From Acidobacteria bacterium 13_1_20CM_3_53_8 (GTDB lineage: Bacteria > Acidobacteriota > Blastocatellia > Pyrinomonadales > Pyrinomonadaceae), in the NCBI GenBank assembly GCA_001920415.1, contig MNJR01000019.1, forward strand, positions 9,913 to 42,031: 32,119 nt of DNA, written 5' to 3'. A model generated the notes under the pieces. It saw only the letters and a list, made by a program, of their open reading frames with translations, did no database searches and had not been told where the DNA came from. Position numbers and translations under genes: made by a program. This document shows, piece after piece, positions 23,501 to 30,891 of the stretch (its first letter is position 1; every line of letters begins with the position of its first letter).

Positions 23501-26309
23501 GATTCCCTACGCTGCACGTCACAGTGCTAGTGACGATGCAATTGCCTTGAGTTGTCGCAGACGAAACGAATGCTGGCCCAATGGGCAGCGTATCCGTTAT
23601 TGTGACTCCGGTTGCGGGCGACGGGCCGTTGTTTGTTGCTACGATTCTGTAAGTCAAATTCGAATTGACCTGAGCAGGATTGGGCGAACCTGTTTTGCTC
23701 AAGACAATATCAACGCTGGTCGCGCCTTGAACCACCAGCAGCGTCGAAGCTGAATGTTGAAGCGCGCCGCTCGTGGCGTTTACGTTCAACTGGTAAGTGC
23801 CGGGCGCTGTCGAAGTCGTTGTAGTAATCGTCAGCGTTGAAGTTTTCGCTGAAGAATCCGTGATGCTCACGCTTGCCGGATTAAAATTCGCGCTTGAAGA
23901 ATTGGGTAGATTGCTCAAACCAAGCGCAACGTTTCCCGTAAAACCGCCGCCGGGCGTAATCGTCACAGTGTAGCTTGTGCCTGCGCCCGGCGCGACTGTT
24001 TGAGATGCTGGCGCGACGCTAACAGTGAAATCCGGCGACGCGACTGCTTCGGAAATCTTTGTGATGAAAGCATCGCTCGTTCCGCCTGCGTTCGCGGATT
24101 GAAGCGGCGTCTGCGTAGGAAAGTTTGTTGACGCAGTGTAACCCGTCACATATGCGTTGCTGCTTGAATCTAGCGCGATGCCGCCGCTGTAGGTAACGTT
24201 CGTCTGAAGATTCTCGTTGGCAGCGCCGCCCAGATATGTTGAATAGAGAATCGCGCCGCCAGCGGAATTGAATTTTGTGACGAATGCGTCCGCGCCTCCG
24301 GCTTTAGCAGGTTGCGTAGCGTTTGATACGGGGAAGTTGGTTGAAGTTGTATAGCCCGTAAGATAAACATTGCCGGAAGAATTTAGGGCGATTGCAGTAG
24401 CACGGTCGTCGCCGCTTCCGCCCAGATAAGATGCGTTGAGCTTCGCGCCCGCAGGACTTATCTCTGCATAGAAGGCATCGAAGAGGCCGCCGAAAGTTGC
24501 TTGCTGCGGATTCAGGACTGGGAAATTATTGGAAGCAGTCTGACCCGTCACGTATGCGTTGCCCGAAAGATCAAGCGCCAGACCGAAGCCACGATCATCT
24601 GCGCCGCCGCCAAGATATGAAGAGTAGATTAACGAAGCCGCGCCAGATGCTGCCGGGTTTATCTTTGCAACGAACGCATCGAAGCTTCCGCCTGTGTTCG
24701 ATTGAAAAGCGTTTTCCAACGGGAAATCGAGCGAAGCCGTGAAGCCTGTTATGTAAGCGTTCCCGACAGAATCAACTGCTACAGAGCTTCCTCTATCTGT
24801 GTCACTCCCGCCGAAATAGGTTGAATAGATAAGCGCGCTTCCCGTTGAATTTAATTTTGTGAGATAAGCGTCTGTGTTGCCGCTGCTGCTTGAAAGATAA
24901 GCTGTCGGGGTCGCTGGAAAATCCGGCGACTTAGTTCCGCCCGTGACGTATGCGTTCCCGCTCGCGTCTGTGGCAAGGCCGACCGCAGAATCGTTAGCGC
25001 TACCGCCCAAATAAGTTGAATAGATTAGAGCATTGCCCTGCGCGTTTAATTTCAGAACGAATCCGTCGAAATCTCCGCCGCGATACGTAGGCGCAAGCGC
25101 ACCCGGCGTTGTGGGGAAATCCGTAGAAACACTCTTGCCCGCGACGTATGCGTTCCCGACAGAATCAACAGCGATGCAGTCGCCAGTGTCCTGAAGACTT
25201 CCGCCGATGTAGGTGGAGTAGATGAGCGCTGTGCCTGCCGCATTCAACTTGGCAATGAACGTATCAGAGTTTCCCGCGTAAGAAGATTGTTTCGGGTTTT
25301 GAGTAGGAAAGTTTGATGAAAGCGTAGTGCCTGTGACATAAACGTTCCCGCTCGAATCAACCGCTATGCTGTTGCCAGTGTCGTCGCCGCTTCCGCCAAG
25401 ATACGTTGAGAAGACCAGCACAGGATCAATGACGAGCGGAAGGCTTGCATCGTAATCTCCGACTTTGAAGCTGATTTCGTTACGACCATTTATGACGTAG
25501 CCGCCAGCCACAACCTTGCGAACGCCGTTTCTATCTTGATAGATGACGGGTTTGCGCTGGCGCACTTCTGTTTGTCCCGCGCGCAGGATAAGGTCGCCGT
25601 TTACATCAATGCTCGCGCGCGCCGTTGAGCCATAGAATCTGAGCTTGATTATGTTCGGATTGACGCCGGGCGCGACTACAAAATCGTATTCAAGCTGTCG
25701 CTGGTTTCCATAAAATATTAGATTGACGCCTCTGTAAACCTCTTCGTATTCAACTCCAGCGTAGGTCGGAATGTTTGTTCGCCACTTCGCAGGGTCGTTG
25801 CCTCTGATGTAATTGATATTCCCTTGCAATTCATCAACGCCTCTGACTCTAGCGGAATCGCTCGCGCCGATTAACTTCAAGTGAAGATTCTTTTGGGAAG
25901 AAGCGGCATTGCGCTGTCTGTCATGGTGCGAATTCTCTTCGCTATGGAATCTCCCTGCGGCCTTACCTTGCAGGGAGATGAATGCGCCCGAAGAGGCAAG
26001 GTAAATAGCGCCGCCGCCACTTCTTGAGATGAATTTCGTCTGCGCGTTCGCCTGCCCTTCGTTCTCTTCAAAATTCAGGGGAAGATGCGCGAGCGATTCT
26101 GTAATGCGCGCGCGAGTTGTCGGATTTGGACTGGCCGTAGCGAGTCTGTTTTTTGATTGTCTATTAACAGCCTCAACCGTAGAAGTTTTGTGGTTAGAGA
26201 GAGAGGACTCGGCGCGACTGCGATTCGTCGTGAAAAGGGGCGTGAAGATAGAAGCGAAGACCAGCGAGGCTGTCAACATCTTCTTTGCGAGGCGATCAGT
26301 TCTTCTCAT
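20538..26309 (-). CDS. Giant secreted multidomain protein: SBBP propeller, Ig-like, DUF11, PQQ-dehydrogenase-like, CHRD, Calx-beta, DUF4214
   Basis: 1923 residues, exported (signal peptide ~1-33). Order of domains, approximate residues: DUF7948-type N-terminal domain (75-297, beginning LPLNFEENEGQ); seven SBBP repeats (298-750), each with (Y/F)STYLGGSxxD and xVDSxGNxYVTG; an Ig-like/BACON-type domain (755-860); DUF11 (866-985, VDIVLSKTGSPNPAQV); a PQQ sugar-dehydrogenase-like propeller (995-1425) with PLRGNHNGGVIRFGPDGKLY carrying the catalytic-type His; CHRD (1436-1548, AHIHGPA); Calx-beta (1553-1662); and DUF4214 (1675-1915, RQHYLDFLNREPDEGGLAYW). It is probably a surface or extracellular protein; whether the embedded enzyme domain is active is unknown. 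The fusion of an oxidoreductase propeller into an adhesion-like scaffold is unusual. No Shine-Dalgarno sequence precedes the ATG; TTGCTC-18-TAAAGT ends 5 nt before it. Confidence 0.9.
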   Translation of the reverse strand: MRRTDRLAKKMLTASLVFASIFTPLFTTNRSRAESSLSNHKTSTVEAVNRQSKNRLATASPNPTTRARITESLAHLPLNFEENEGQANAQTKFISRSGGGAIYLASSGAFISLQGKAAGRFHSEENSHHDRQRNAASSQKNLHLKLIGASDSARVRGVDELQGNINYIRGNDPAKWRTNIPTYAGVEYEEVYRGVNLIFYGNQRQLEYDFVVAPGVNPNIIKLRFYGSTARASIDVNGDLILRAGQTEVRQRKPVIYQDRNGVRKVVAGGYVINGRNEISFKVGDYDASLPLVIDPVLVFSTYLGGSGDDTGNSIAVDSSGNVYVTGTTLSSNFPTQNPKQSSYAGNSDTFIAKLNAAGTALIYSTYIGGSLQDTGDCIAVDSVGNAYVAGKSVSTDFPTTPGALAPTYRGGDFDGFVLKLNAQGNALIYSTYLGGSANDSAVGLATDASGNAYVTGGTKSPDFPATPTAYLSSSSGNTDAYLTKLNSTGSALIYSTYFGGSDTDRGSSVAVDSVGNAYITGFTASLDFPLENAFQSNTGGSFDAFVAKINPAASGAASLIYSSYLGGGADDRGFGLALDLSGNAYVTGQTASNNFPVLNPQQATFGGLFDAFYAEISPAGAKLNASYLGGSGDDRATAIALNSSGNVYLTGYTTSTNFPVSNATQPAKAGGADAFVTKFNSAGGAILYSTYLGGAANENLQTNVTYSGGIALDSSSNAYVTGYTASTNFPTQTPLQSANAGGTSDAFITKISEAVASPDFTVSVAPASQTVAPGAGTSYTVTITPGGGFTGNVALGLSNLPNSSSANFNPASVSITDSSAKTSTLTITTTTSTAPGTYQLNVNATSGALQHSASTLLVVQGATSVDIVLSKTGSPNPAQVNSNLTYRIVATNNGPSPATGVTITDTLPIGPAFVSSATTQGNCIVTSTVTCSVGNLAVGDSTIVTIVVTPQSTGQLNNTATVTQSEADFNTANNSQTISTTVEVQANGPSMLDPNLTVRTVVGNLDAPTSMAFIGTSDFLVLEKNTGKVKRIVNGQLQSTVLDLAVNNASERGLLGIALHPNFPYKSYVYLYWTESTTGADSSNLDEVPLLGNRVDRYVWNGSTLTFDRNLIHLRAFQADANQPLRGNHNGGVIRFGPDGKLYIIIGDNGRRGFLQNVTSGGTVPDDQFGGPEPDNAHMTGVILRLNDDGTTPTDNPFFNANAGLTGEAAANVKKLFAYGIRNSFGMAFDPVSGKLWTEENGDDCCDEINRVPAGFNGGWVQIIGPSSRISEYKSIETTYGARNLQQIRWSPTLIADTPQQALSRLYMLPGAQYVEPEFSWKYAVAPSPIGFMRGQALGAQYDGDLFVGASRTFLSGGYLFRFKLTSDRLHISTSDSRLADRVADNLDKFDITESESLLVGRDFGITTDIETAPNGNLFVVSNTNNAVYEISAKAPTIFTAALNGAQETPPTGATATGTATLLLSPDETTAKISLSFTTLSSAETAAHIHGPAAQGASANVLFPLPLGQFSDYQISLTPDQVQDLKNGLFYVNVHTANFPNGEIRGQFGSSPSASTVQFSASNYSVNESGGNALIVVTRFGDTSTAATVDFTTSNGTASDRSDYTFNAGTLRFAPGETSKAFLVSVTDDLYVEGNEALNIVLSNPTGGIFMASPATATLTILDNDTAQPTTNSIDDAGVFVRQHYLDFLNREPDEGGLAYWTARINECGSDQSCMVRRRSEVSAAFFIEQEFQQTGFFIYRLYKASYGRQPLFQEFINDRTRIVVGADLDATKTLFAENFVQRPEFISNYPLALQGASFVDALIAKVKSSSNVDLTSHRSELISEYNAGTSQTQSRARVVRKLIEYPEYVQAETNPAFVLSQYFLYLRRDADVGGYQFWLNVLNNKVPGNYLAMVCAFLTSAEYQQRFSPVVTRKNSDCAGI

Positions 26310-26347
26310 AAAAACTTTAATGACAACTATGCAGTTGGAGCAAAACT

Positions 26348-26472
26348 CTTAGCGAGCTTAAGCATTTTCCTTTGCGCCTCCAGCGTGAACGAGCAATTAT
26401 CTTAACACTTAAGATTCATGTAAATTGCATGTTCACGCAAAGGCGCAAAGAGAAAAACTTAAGCTCGCTAAA
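26348..26472. repeat. ~120-bp palindromic element, copy 4 of 4
   Basis: Left arm GCGAGCTTAAG...CTTTGCGCCTCCAGCGTGAAC (slightly diverged); centre GCAATTATCTTAACACTTAAG then ATTCATGT; right arm GTTCACGCAAAGGCGCAAAG...CTTAAGCTCGC. It lies between the promoter of the giant gene and the terminator of the DUF1501 gene. Confidence 0.93.
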
Positions 26473-26507
26473 GGGTTGATTGCTTATGTTCGAGCTTTCA
26501 ATTCTCT

Positions 26508-26554
26508 AAAAAATTAAGGAGAACTGACCGAAGTTCACTCGCGGCCAGTTCTCC
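26508..26554 (-). terminator. Rho-independent terminator of the DUF1800-DUF1501 unit
   Basis: In the minus direction, a 13-nt stem with one mismatch (GGAGAACTGGCCG, 26554-26542, with CGGTCAGTTCTCC, 26530-26518) is followed by TTAATTTTTT. It lies 50 nt after the stop codon at 26604. Confidence 0.85.
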
Positions 26555-26603
26555 TATAAAAAACTCTCACACACTGAAATACTTTTTCACTTAATCCGGG
26601 CAA

Positions 26604-28061
26604 TTAACCCAAAAATCCAAGGTTCGACGACGGAAATCTGCTGAGGAACGGGAAGACCGTCGGGAGATCGGACTGGGCCAACCCGTACCAAGTGGCAAGC
26701 GTCGCTGCGTACTGGTCAATGGAAGTTGAAGGTATCCAGCGCCCGCGATTGTCTGTGTCGTCAGGCCCGCCTAGAGCGAGCGTCGGATATTTTCCGTAAA
26801 AATCTCCGCCGTGAATAGCGCCGCCCATTATGAACGCATGATTGCCCCACGCGTGATCCGAGCCTACGGTGCCTGAGCCTGAGCCTGAAGGCTGGAACGT
26901 GCGCCCGAAGTCAGAGAGCGTGAAGGTCACAACGTTGTTCTGAATATTCTGCGCTACAGTCTCGTCGTAGAAAGCTCGCATTGCAGTGCTCAGTTGGAAC
27001 AGCAGGCTTCCCTGATTGCCAGAGCCTGCCGCGCCGCCCGCAGTGCTCGTAGGACTTGAGCCTGTCTGCTGAGTGTGCGTATCGAACCCGCCGAGCGTGC
27101 AGAAGAATATCTGCCGCTTCATGCCGAGCGTGTCGCGGAACTTCATGAGTCTAGCAACCTGCTTTAACTGATTTCCAAGAGAAGTGTTTGGGAAGGCCGT
27201 CACAACATCTTGTTGACTTGAACTAAGCGCTGCGCTTGTACTCAATGCTTGATTAGTTGTATCGCTCGAAGCCTTAATCAAAGCTCTGTCCAGATCAAAT
27301 CCCAGTAGTTGCGCGAACGTATTCCTGCGCGCCTGTTGATCCGAGAGCGTGCCCCCAAACATATTCAGAACAAGAACCTGGTTGAGTGAAGTCGGCGCTG
27401 GCGAGATTGCTAGTTGCCGACTGGTTTGACCCGTGGCGAAGAGGCTAGTGCCCGCGACTGAAACGTTCATGGGAAGCGGAACGATGCCATTAAGAGCGCC
27501 TGTGAAATCCGCTACGCGCCCGCCCCAGCCCGTCTGGCTTGGATTGTTAGAGATGGAAGCCTGCTGCTGCGCAACCTGATCCGAGTGCGAGAAAAGTTGA
27601 TAGGGGCGTCCCGTTCCGCTCTGATACTGCGTGCGCGTCAACGGCTGCACGAGCGTGCCTACATTGCAGAGCACAGCGAGCTTCTGTTGATTCCATAGAT
27701 CGAGCAGACCCTTGAACGTAGTTGTCGGGTTGGCAACCTCCGGCGAAAGATTCGGATGAAGACCGAACTGACGACCGCTTATAGGCGAGATGGGAAGAAG
27801 TACCTGCTGCGATAACGCTAGCTGCGCGGTGCTGCGTACACTCGAATAAGAGTTGTACTCGGAGTCTAGCGGTATGATTGTGTTGTTGCAATCGTTGCCG
27901 CCGCTCAGGAAGATGCAAACGAGCGCTCTATAATCGGAAGCAACGTCCGACGTTTGCGCCATAGCGCTTATCAAGTTGAGTTGATCAAGGCTTGCGACCA
28001 GTGCCGCGCCCGTCAGCGCGCATCCCGTCTGCTGCAAAAATTTTCTGCGTGATTGTGCCAT
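26604..28061 (-). CDS. DUF1501 family protein, Tat-exported
   Basis: 485 residues. The N-terminus is a twin-arginine signal (SRRKFLQQTGCALTGAALVASL). The remainder is a full DUF1501 domain of the alkaline phosphatase/sulfatase superfamily: YRALVCIFLSGGNDCNNTIIP, LHPNLSP, LAVLCNVGTLVQPLTR, GGFDTHTQQ, VTFTLSDFGRTFQPSGSG and GSDHAWGNHAFIMGG. The aspartate/histidine residues of these motifs suggest a metal site, but the substrate is unknown. DUF1501 genes nearly always follow a DUF1800 gene, as here (gap 89 nt, same strand), and the two proteins probably act together at the envelope. Confidence 0.94.
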   Translation of the reverse strand: MAQSRRKFLQQTGCALTGAALVASLDQLNLISAMAQTSDVASDYRALVCIFLSGGNDCNNTIIPLDSEYNSYSSVRSTAQLALSQQVLLPISPISGRQFGLHPNLSPEVANPTTTFKGLLDLWNQQKLAVLCNVGTLVQPLTRTQYQSGTGRPYQLFSHSDQVAQQQASISNNPSQTGWGGRVADFTGALNGIVPLPMNVSVAGTSLFATGQTSRQLAISPAPTSLNQVLVLNMFGGTLSDQQARRNTFAQLLGFDLDRALIKASSDTTNQALSTSAALSSSQQDVVTAFPNTSLGNQLKQVARLMKFRDTLGMKRQIFFCTLGGFDTHTQQTGSSPTSTAGGAAGSGNQGSLLFQLSTAMRAFYDETVAQNIQNNVVTFTLSDFGRTFQPSGSGSGTVGSDHAWGNHAFIMGGAIHGGDFYGKYPTLALGGPDDTDNRGRWIPSTSIDQYAATLATWYGLAQSDLPTVFPFLSRFPSSNLGFLG

Positions 28062-28116
28062 CGTTTTTCCGTTTCGATTTTAACTCTTCAATTTTAAGTT
28101 TCCAGTCTAGTTCTTT

Positions 28117-28147
28117 CTGAAAACTGAAAACTAAAAACTGAAAACTG
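28117..28147. repeat. Word-repeat family A, single arm
   Basis: Exactly the 31-bp right arm of the hairpins at 3304 and 19900, here without its partner, inside the 89-nt gap of the DUF1800-DUF1501 unit. The left part of the gap (28079-28110) is a different A/T-rich word tract. Confidence 0.88.
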
Positions 28148-28150
28148 CTT

Positions 28151-30412
28151 TTACCTCTGAACCTGATATTGCGACGAACTCGCAATGAGATAGATAGCCG
28201 TCTGCGCTCGCCAATCCGGGTTCGCGTTGGTAACGTTAGTCACGTTCGTCACAATCGAATTCTTCATCGCCTGCGACATAGTGCCGTGCATCAAGAGTTG
28301 ATTGAGCGCATCAACAAGCTGCGCAGGATTGCCAGCCATAGCCTGATAAGCGGAGTAATCAATCTTCGTCCCCGTAGGTCTGTCCGACGACGCAGGATTG
28401 CCCGCAATAGGCGGTGTGATAGGCAGAAAGCCGTTGCCGCTATTGGCAAGCACCAGCGCGTTGATGAAATTGGCGCGCTTGAAGGTAGTCGTTGTTGAAA
28501 GTATTCCGAATTCGGGGCCGAACAGTGCGGACGTTCCCGGCACTTGATAGTCAGCCGGGAAATAGCTGAAGACTGTCGGCGGGTTGAATAGGTCTTGCCC
28601 CATGTCAAGTAGAAGGCCGAACCTTGTTCCGTTGTTGGAAATATTTCCGTCCGTAGTCGCGTTGAAAGCGCGCAACAGATTCGTCGTCAACAGCACAGGC
28701 TCGCGCAGGTGTCCGTAGTTCGGGTCAGACTTGACATCGCCGCGCGACTCGGGGTCAAGCAGTATTGCAGTGATGGCTGCTTTCATGTCGCCGCGCACGC
28801 CAGCGCCGTTGTCATTGAAGGCAGCGGCCACGCGCTGAACATATGCGGGCGATGGATTGCTCGTCACCAATTGACTGATTAATGCTTTGGCGATGAAGGG
28901 GCCTGTGTTCGGATTGTTGAAGATGTTATCAATCGCCGCATTAAGCTCAGCCGTCTTGTACTGTCTAAGGTCTTGCCCTGCTGTAATCGCAGGCAGAACC
29001 TGACCGTTCAAAAGCGTCTTCGATGCTGTGTCGTATGTGCTGGTGTTGTTCGACAGCGCCATAGAGTCAATGTAGTTGGGCACGGGCGCGGTTGCGCCAG
29101 TCTTCGGGTTAGTCCAGGTCTTATTCGGCGAAAGATTCCAGCCCGTGAAGACGCGCGCGAAGTTTGTAATCGTAGCCTGATCGTAAGTCGATATGCGGTT
29201 GCCGTTCGCATCAAGCTTAGGAGTACCATCCGCGTTCAACGAATCAACGCCAACCGAGAAGAGTTGCAGAATCTCGCGCGCGTAGTTTTCGTTCGGGCTT
29301 ACACGTGAATTTCCGCGCATGTCCAGGTATTCCCCCATGCCCGGATTCAAAGTCACGTCCATCAATATCTGCCGAAAGTTTCCAAAAGCATTTCGGTCAA
29401 ATACCTGAAGATAAGGAGCGACCCATGCGGGCTGGTTGTTGAGGTCTCGCCCCGAAACGATCAGAATTTTATGAAGAGCATAGGCCACGCGCTGCCTGAG
29501 TTGATCCTGCCCGTTTCTAGCGTTCTGGAAGAACATAATTTGAAGCGGGTACATAGAATAGTTATCACGGAAGCACATAGTGCGCTCCGCAAGGACAGGG
29601 TAATCTGTAGCTGAGCATCCAACCTCTGTATCTGTTGGAAAGAGATTTAAAGTCGGATAATTAGTAGAGCCTACTGGCGCTGCTGCGAATTGTTCATTCA
29701 AGTAAGCGCGGAATCCAACGCTCCGAACGTGCGCTAAATCTGAAGATGTCGGCCCCCATGTCGCTTGCTCAAGAAAGCGAACGCCGTCGCCGCCAGCCGC
29801 AAGCGCAGGGTCTGTGTACGGGTTTTGCGCAGGCGCTGGAATCGGAGCGGGCGGAGTCTGCGGCGCAGGCGTAGGCACTGCGCCCTGATCGTCCGTAGGC
29901 CCACCGCCCACGTGCCCTATAGCAACGCGCACACGGTTGCTCGCCATGCCGTGTAGGTTAAGTCTTATGAGCACATCACCCATGTCTGCGGGCATCTGAT
30001 CGTTGAGCCGCACTATGAATTCTGTGATTCCTTCAAAGCCGGGCACTGGCGACATGTACTCTACGTTGAGCGTATAGCGCGTCGTTGCGCCATTCACAAC
30101 TGCTTCCGCATCCGCAGAGAAAGCGTTGACGCCCTCGCCCGCAATCGTGTCCAGGTTCATAGCGAAGATTATGATCCGCGTACGATTGTCTGCGCTAAAA
30201 GGCACAATCTGATTCGGCGTGAAAGGCTCTGACTTGAGCGTAACGGATTCTACGGCAACGGCGCGCGTGGAATCGTTATTGCTGAGAAGCACAGGCCCGA
30301 CGCCCGGCGCTGCTTGCAACGAGTTGACAGATGAGCAGAGCGCTAGCGCGGCGCATGCGCAAAGAAGCCTCAGAAGGCATGGGCGCAGGCACAGTAGAAA
30401 ATTCTTTTTCAT
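28151..30412 (-). CDS. DUF1800 family exported protein
   Basis: 753 residues. Signal peptide ~1-34 (LLRLLCACAALALCSSVNSLQA). An N-terminal beta domain (~40-165) is followed by a Pro-rich linker and then the helical DUF1800 domain (~200-750): RFLEQATWGPTSSDLAHVRSVGFRAYLNEQF, RQRVAYALHKILIVS, GNFRQILMDVTLNPGMGEYLDM, the signature NENYAREILQLFSVG and FTGWN, later DPESRGDVKSDPNYGHLREPV. Its function is unknown; members are paired with DUF1501 across Acidobacteria, Planctomycetes, Bacteroidetes and Proteobacteria. It is the upstream gene of the pair. No clear ribosome site is seen before its ATG. Confidence 0.94.
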   Translation of the reverse strand: MKKNFLLCLRPCLLRLLCACAALALCSSVNSLQAAPGVGPVLLSNNDSTRAVAVESVTLKSEPFTPNQIVPFSADNRTRIIIFAMNLDTIAGEGVNAFSADAEAVVNGATTRYTLNVEYMSPVPGFEGITEFIVRLNDQMPADMGDVLIRLNLHGMASNRVRVAIGHVGGGPTDDQGAVPTPAPQTPPAPIPAPAQNPYTDPALAAGGDGVRFLEQATWGPTSSDLAHVRSVGFRAYLNEQFAAAPVGSTNYPTLNLFPTDTEVGCSATDYPVLAERTMCFRDNYSMYPLQIMFFQNARNGQDQLRQRVAYALHKILIVSGRDLNNQPAWVAPYLQVFDRNAFGNFRQILMDVTLNPGMGEYLDMRGNSRVSPNENYAREILQLFSVGVDSLNADGTPKLDANGNRISTYDQATITNFARVFTGWNLSPNKTWTNPKTGATAPVPNYIDSMALSNNTSTYDTASKTLLNGQVLPAITAGQDLRQYKTAELNAAIDNIFNNPNTGPFIAKALISQLVTSNPSPAYVQRVAAAFNDNGAGVRGDMKAAITAILLDPESRGDVKSDPNYGHLREPVLLTTNLLRAFNATTDGNISNNGTRFGLLLDMGQDLFNPPTVFSYFPADYQVPGTSALFGPEFGILSTTTTFKRANFINALVLANSGNGFLPITPPIAGNPASSDRPTGTKIDYSAYQAMAGNPAQLVDALNQLLMHGTMSQAMKNSIVTNVTNVTNANPDWRAQTAIYLIASSSQYQVQR

Positions 30413-30421
30413 AGGACAGAA

Positions 30422-30682
30422 TCAGCGCGGGTTACCGAACCGCGTTCCTTGAAACTTCGTTGAGGCTGATTGAGCTACTTGTTTGGAGGGGCGACCAACT
30501 ATCCCTTGGGACATCTCAAAATATAGCATAGTCGCCCATTCCGGGGTCAATGTTTTTGACGTTGAATCCAGAATAAAAGTCTGACTATCTTCAAACGGAA
30601 TCCATCTAGGCCCGTACACAAACGATTCGTGAGCATAGTCTCCTCGCTGCACTAGACTCTTGCCCGGCCTCACGCACTTCAT
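30422..30682 (-). CDS. Possible small protein upstream of DUF1800 (uncertain)
   Basis: An 86-residue frame ending 9 nt before the DUF1800 start. The composition is protein-like (for example WIPFEDSQTFILDS and TPEWATMLYFEMSQG) and resembles nothing I know. There is no Shine-Dalgarno sequence and no recognisable domain. Chance or an untranslated leader of the DUF1800 unit is equally possible. Confidence 0.3.
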   Translation of the reverse strand: MKCVRPGKSLVQRGDYAHESFVYGPRWIPFEDSQTFILDSTSKTLTPEWATMLYFEMSQGIVGRPSKQVAQSASTKFQGTRFGNPR

Positions 30683-30801
30683 AGCGCCAGAACCGCAGAC
30701 AATTCTTATCCAGTACAGTCTGTGTATCGTTATATTCCGATTTACGGGCGTTCTATAGGTATAAAGCTCTGGGTTTTCTACAACTTAAGACCATTCTCGG
30801 G

Positions 30802-30817
30802 TGGCATATTCGTTGCA
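30802..30817 (+). promoter_or_regulatory. Sigma-54 (-24/-12) type promoter
   Basis: TGGCATATTCGTTGCA matches the RpoN consensus TGGCACG-N4-TTGCA with correct spacing of the GG and GC dinucleotides; only the weakly conserved positions 6-7 differ. The predicted transcript would start near 30829 and give a ~60-nt leader with an AGGAGGAG ribosome site. An enhancer-binding activator would be needed; none is in the window and I cannot point to its binding sites. Confidence 0.6.
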
Positions 30818-30891
30818 GTACGAGCTTAGCGTTGGATTCTATTCATCTCCCAGGACTGGAAACATTCTGTAACTTTAGGAGGAGAATGCTC

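Noticed and set aside
14337-26472. The four ~120-bp elements as insertion sequences
   Set aside because: They hold no coding frame and no target-site duplications that I can see; at most they are non-autonomous.
3304-28147. A CRISPR array
   Set aside because: The repeats are inverted, scattered singly between genes, and have no regular spacers or cas genes.
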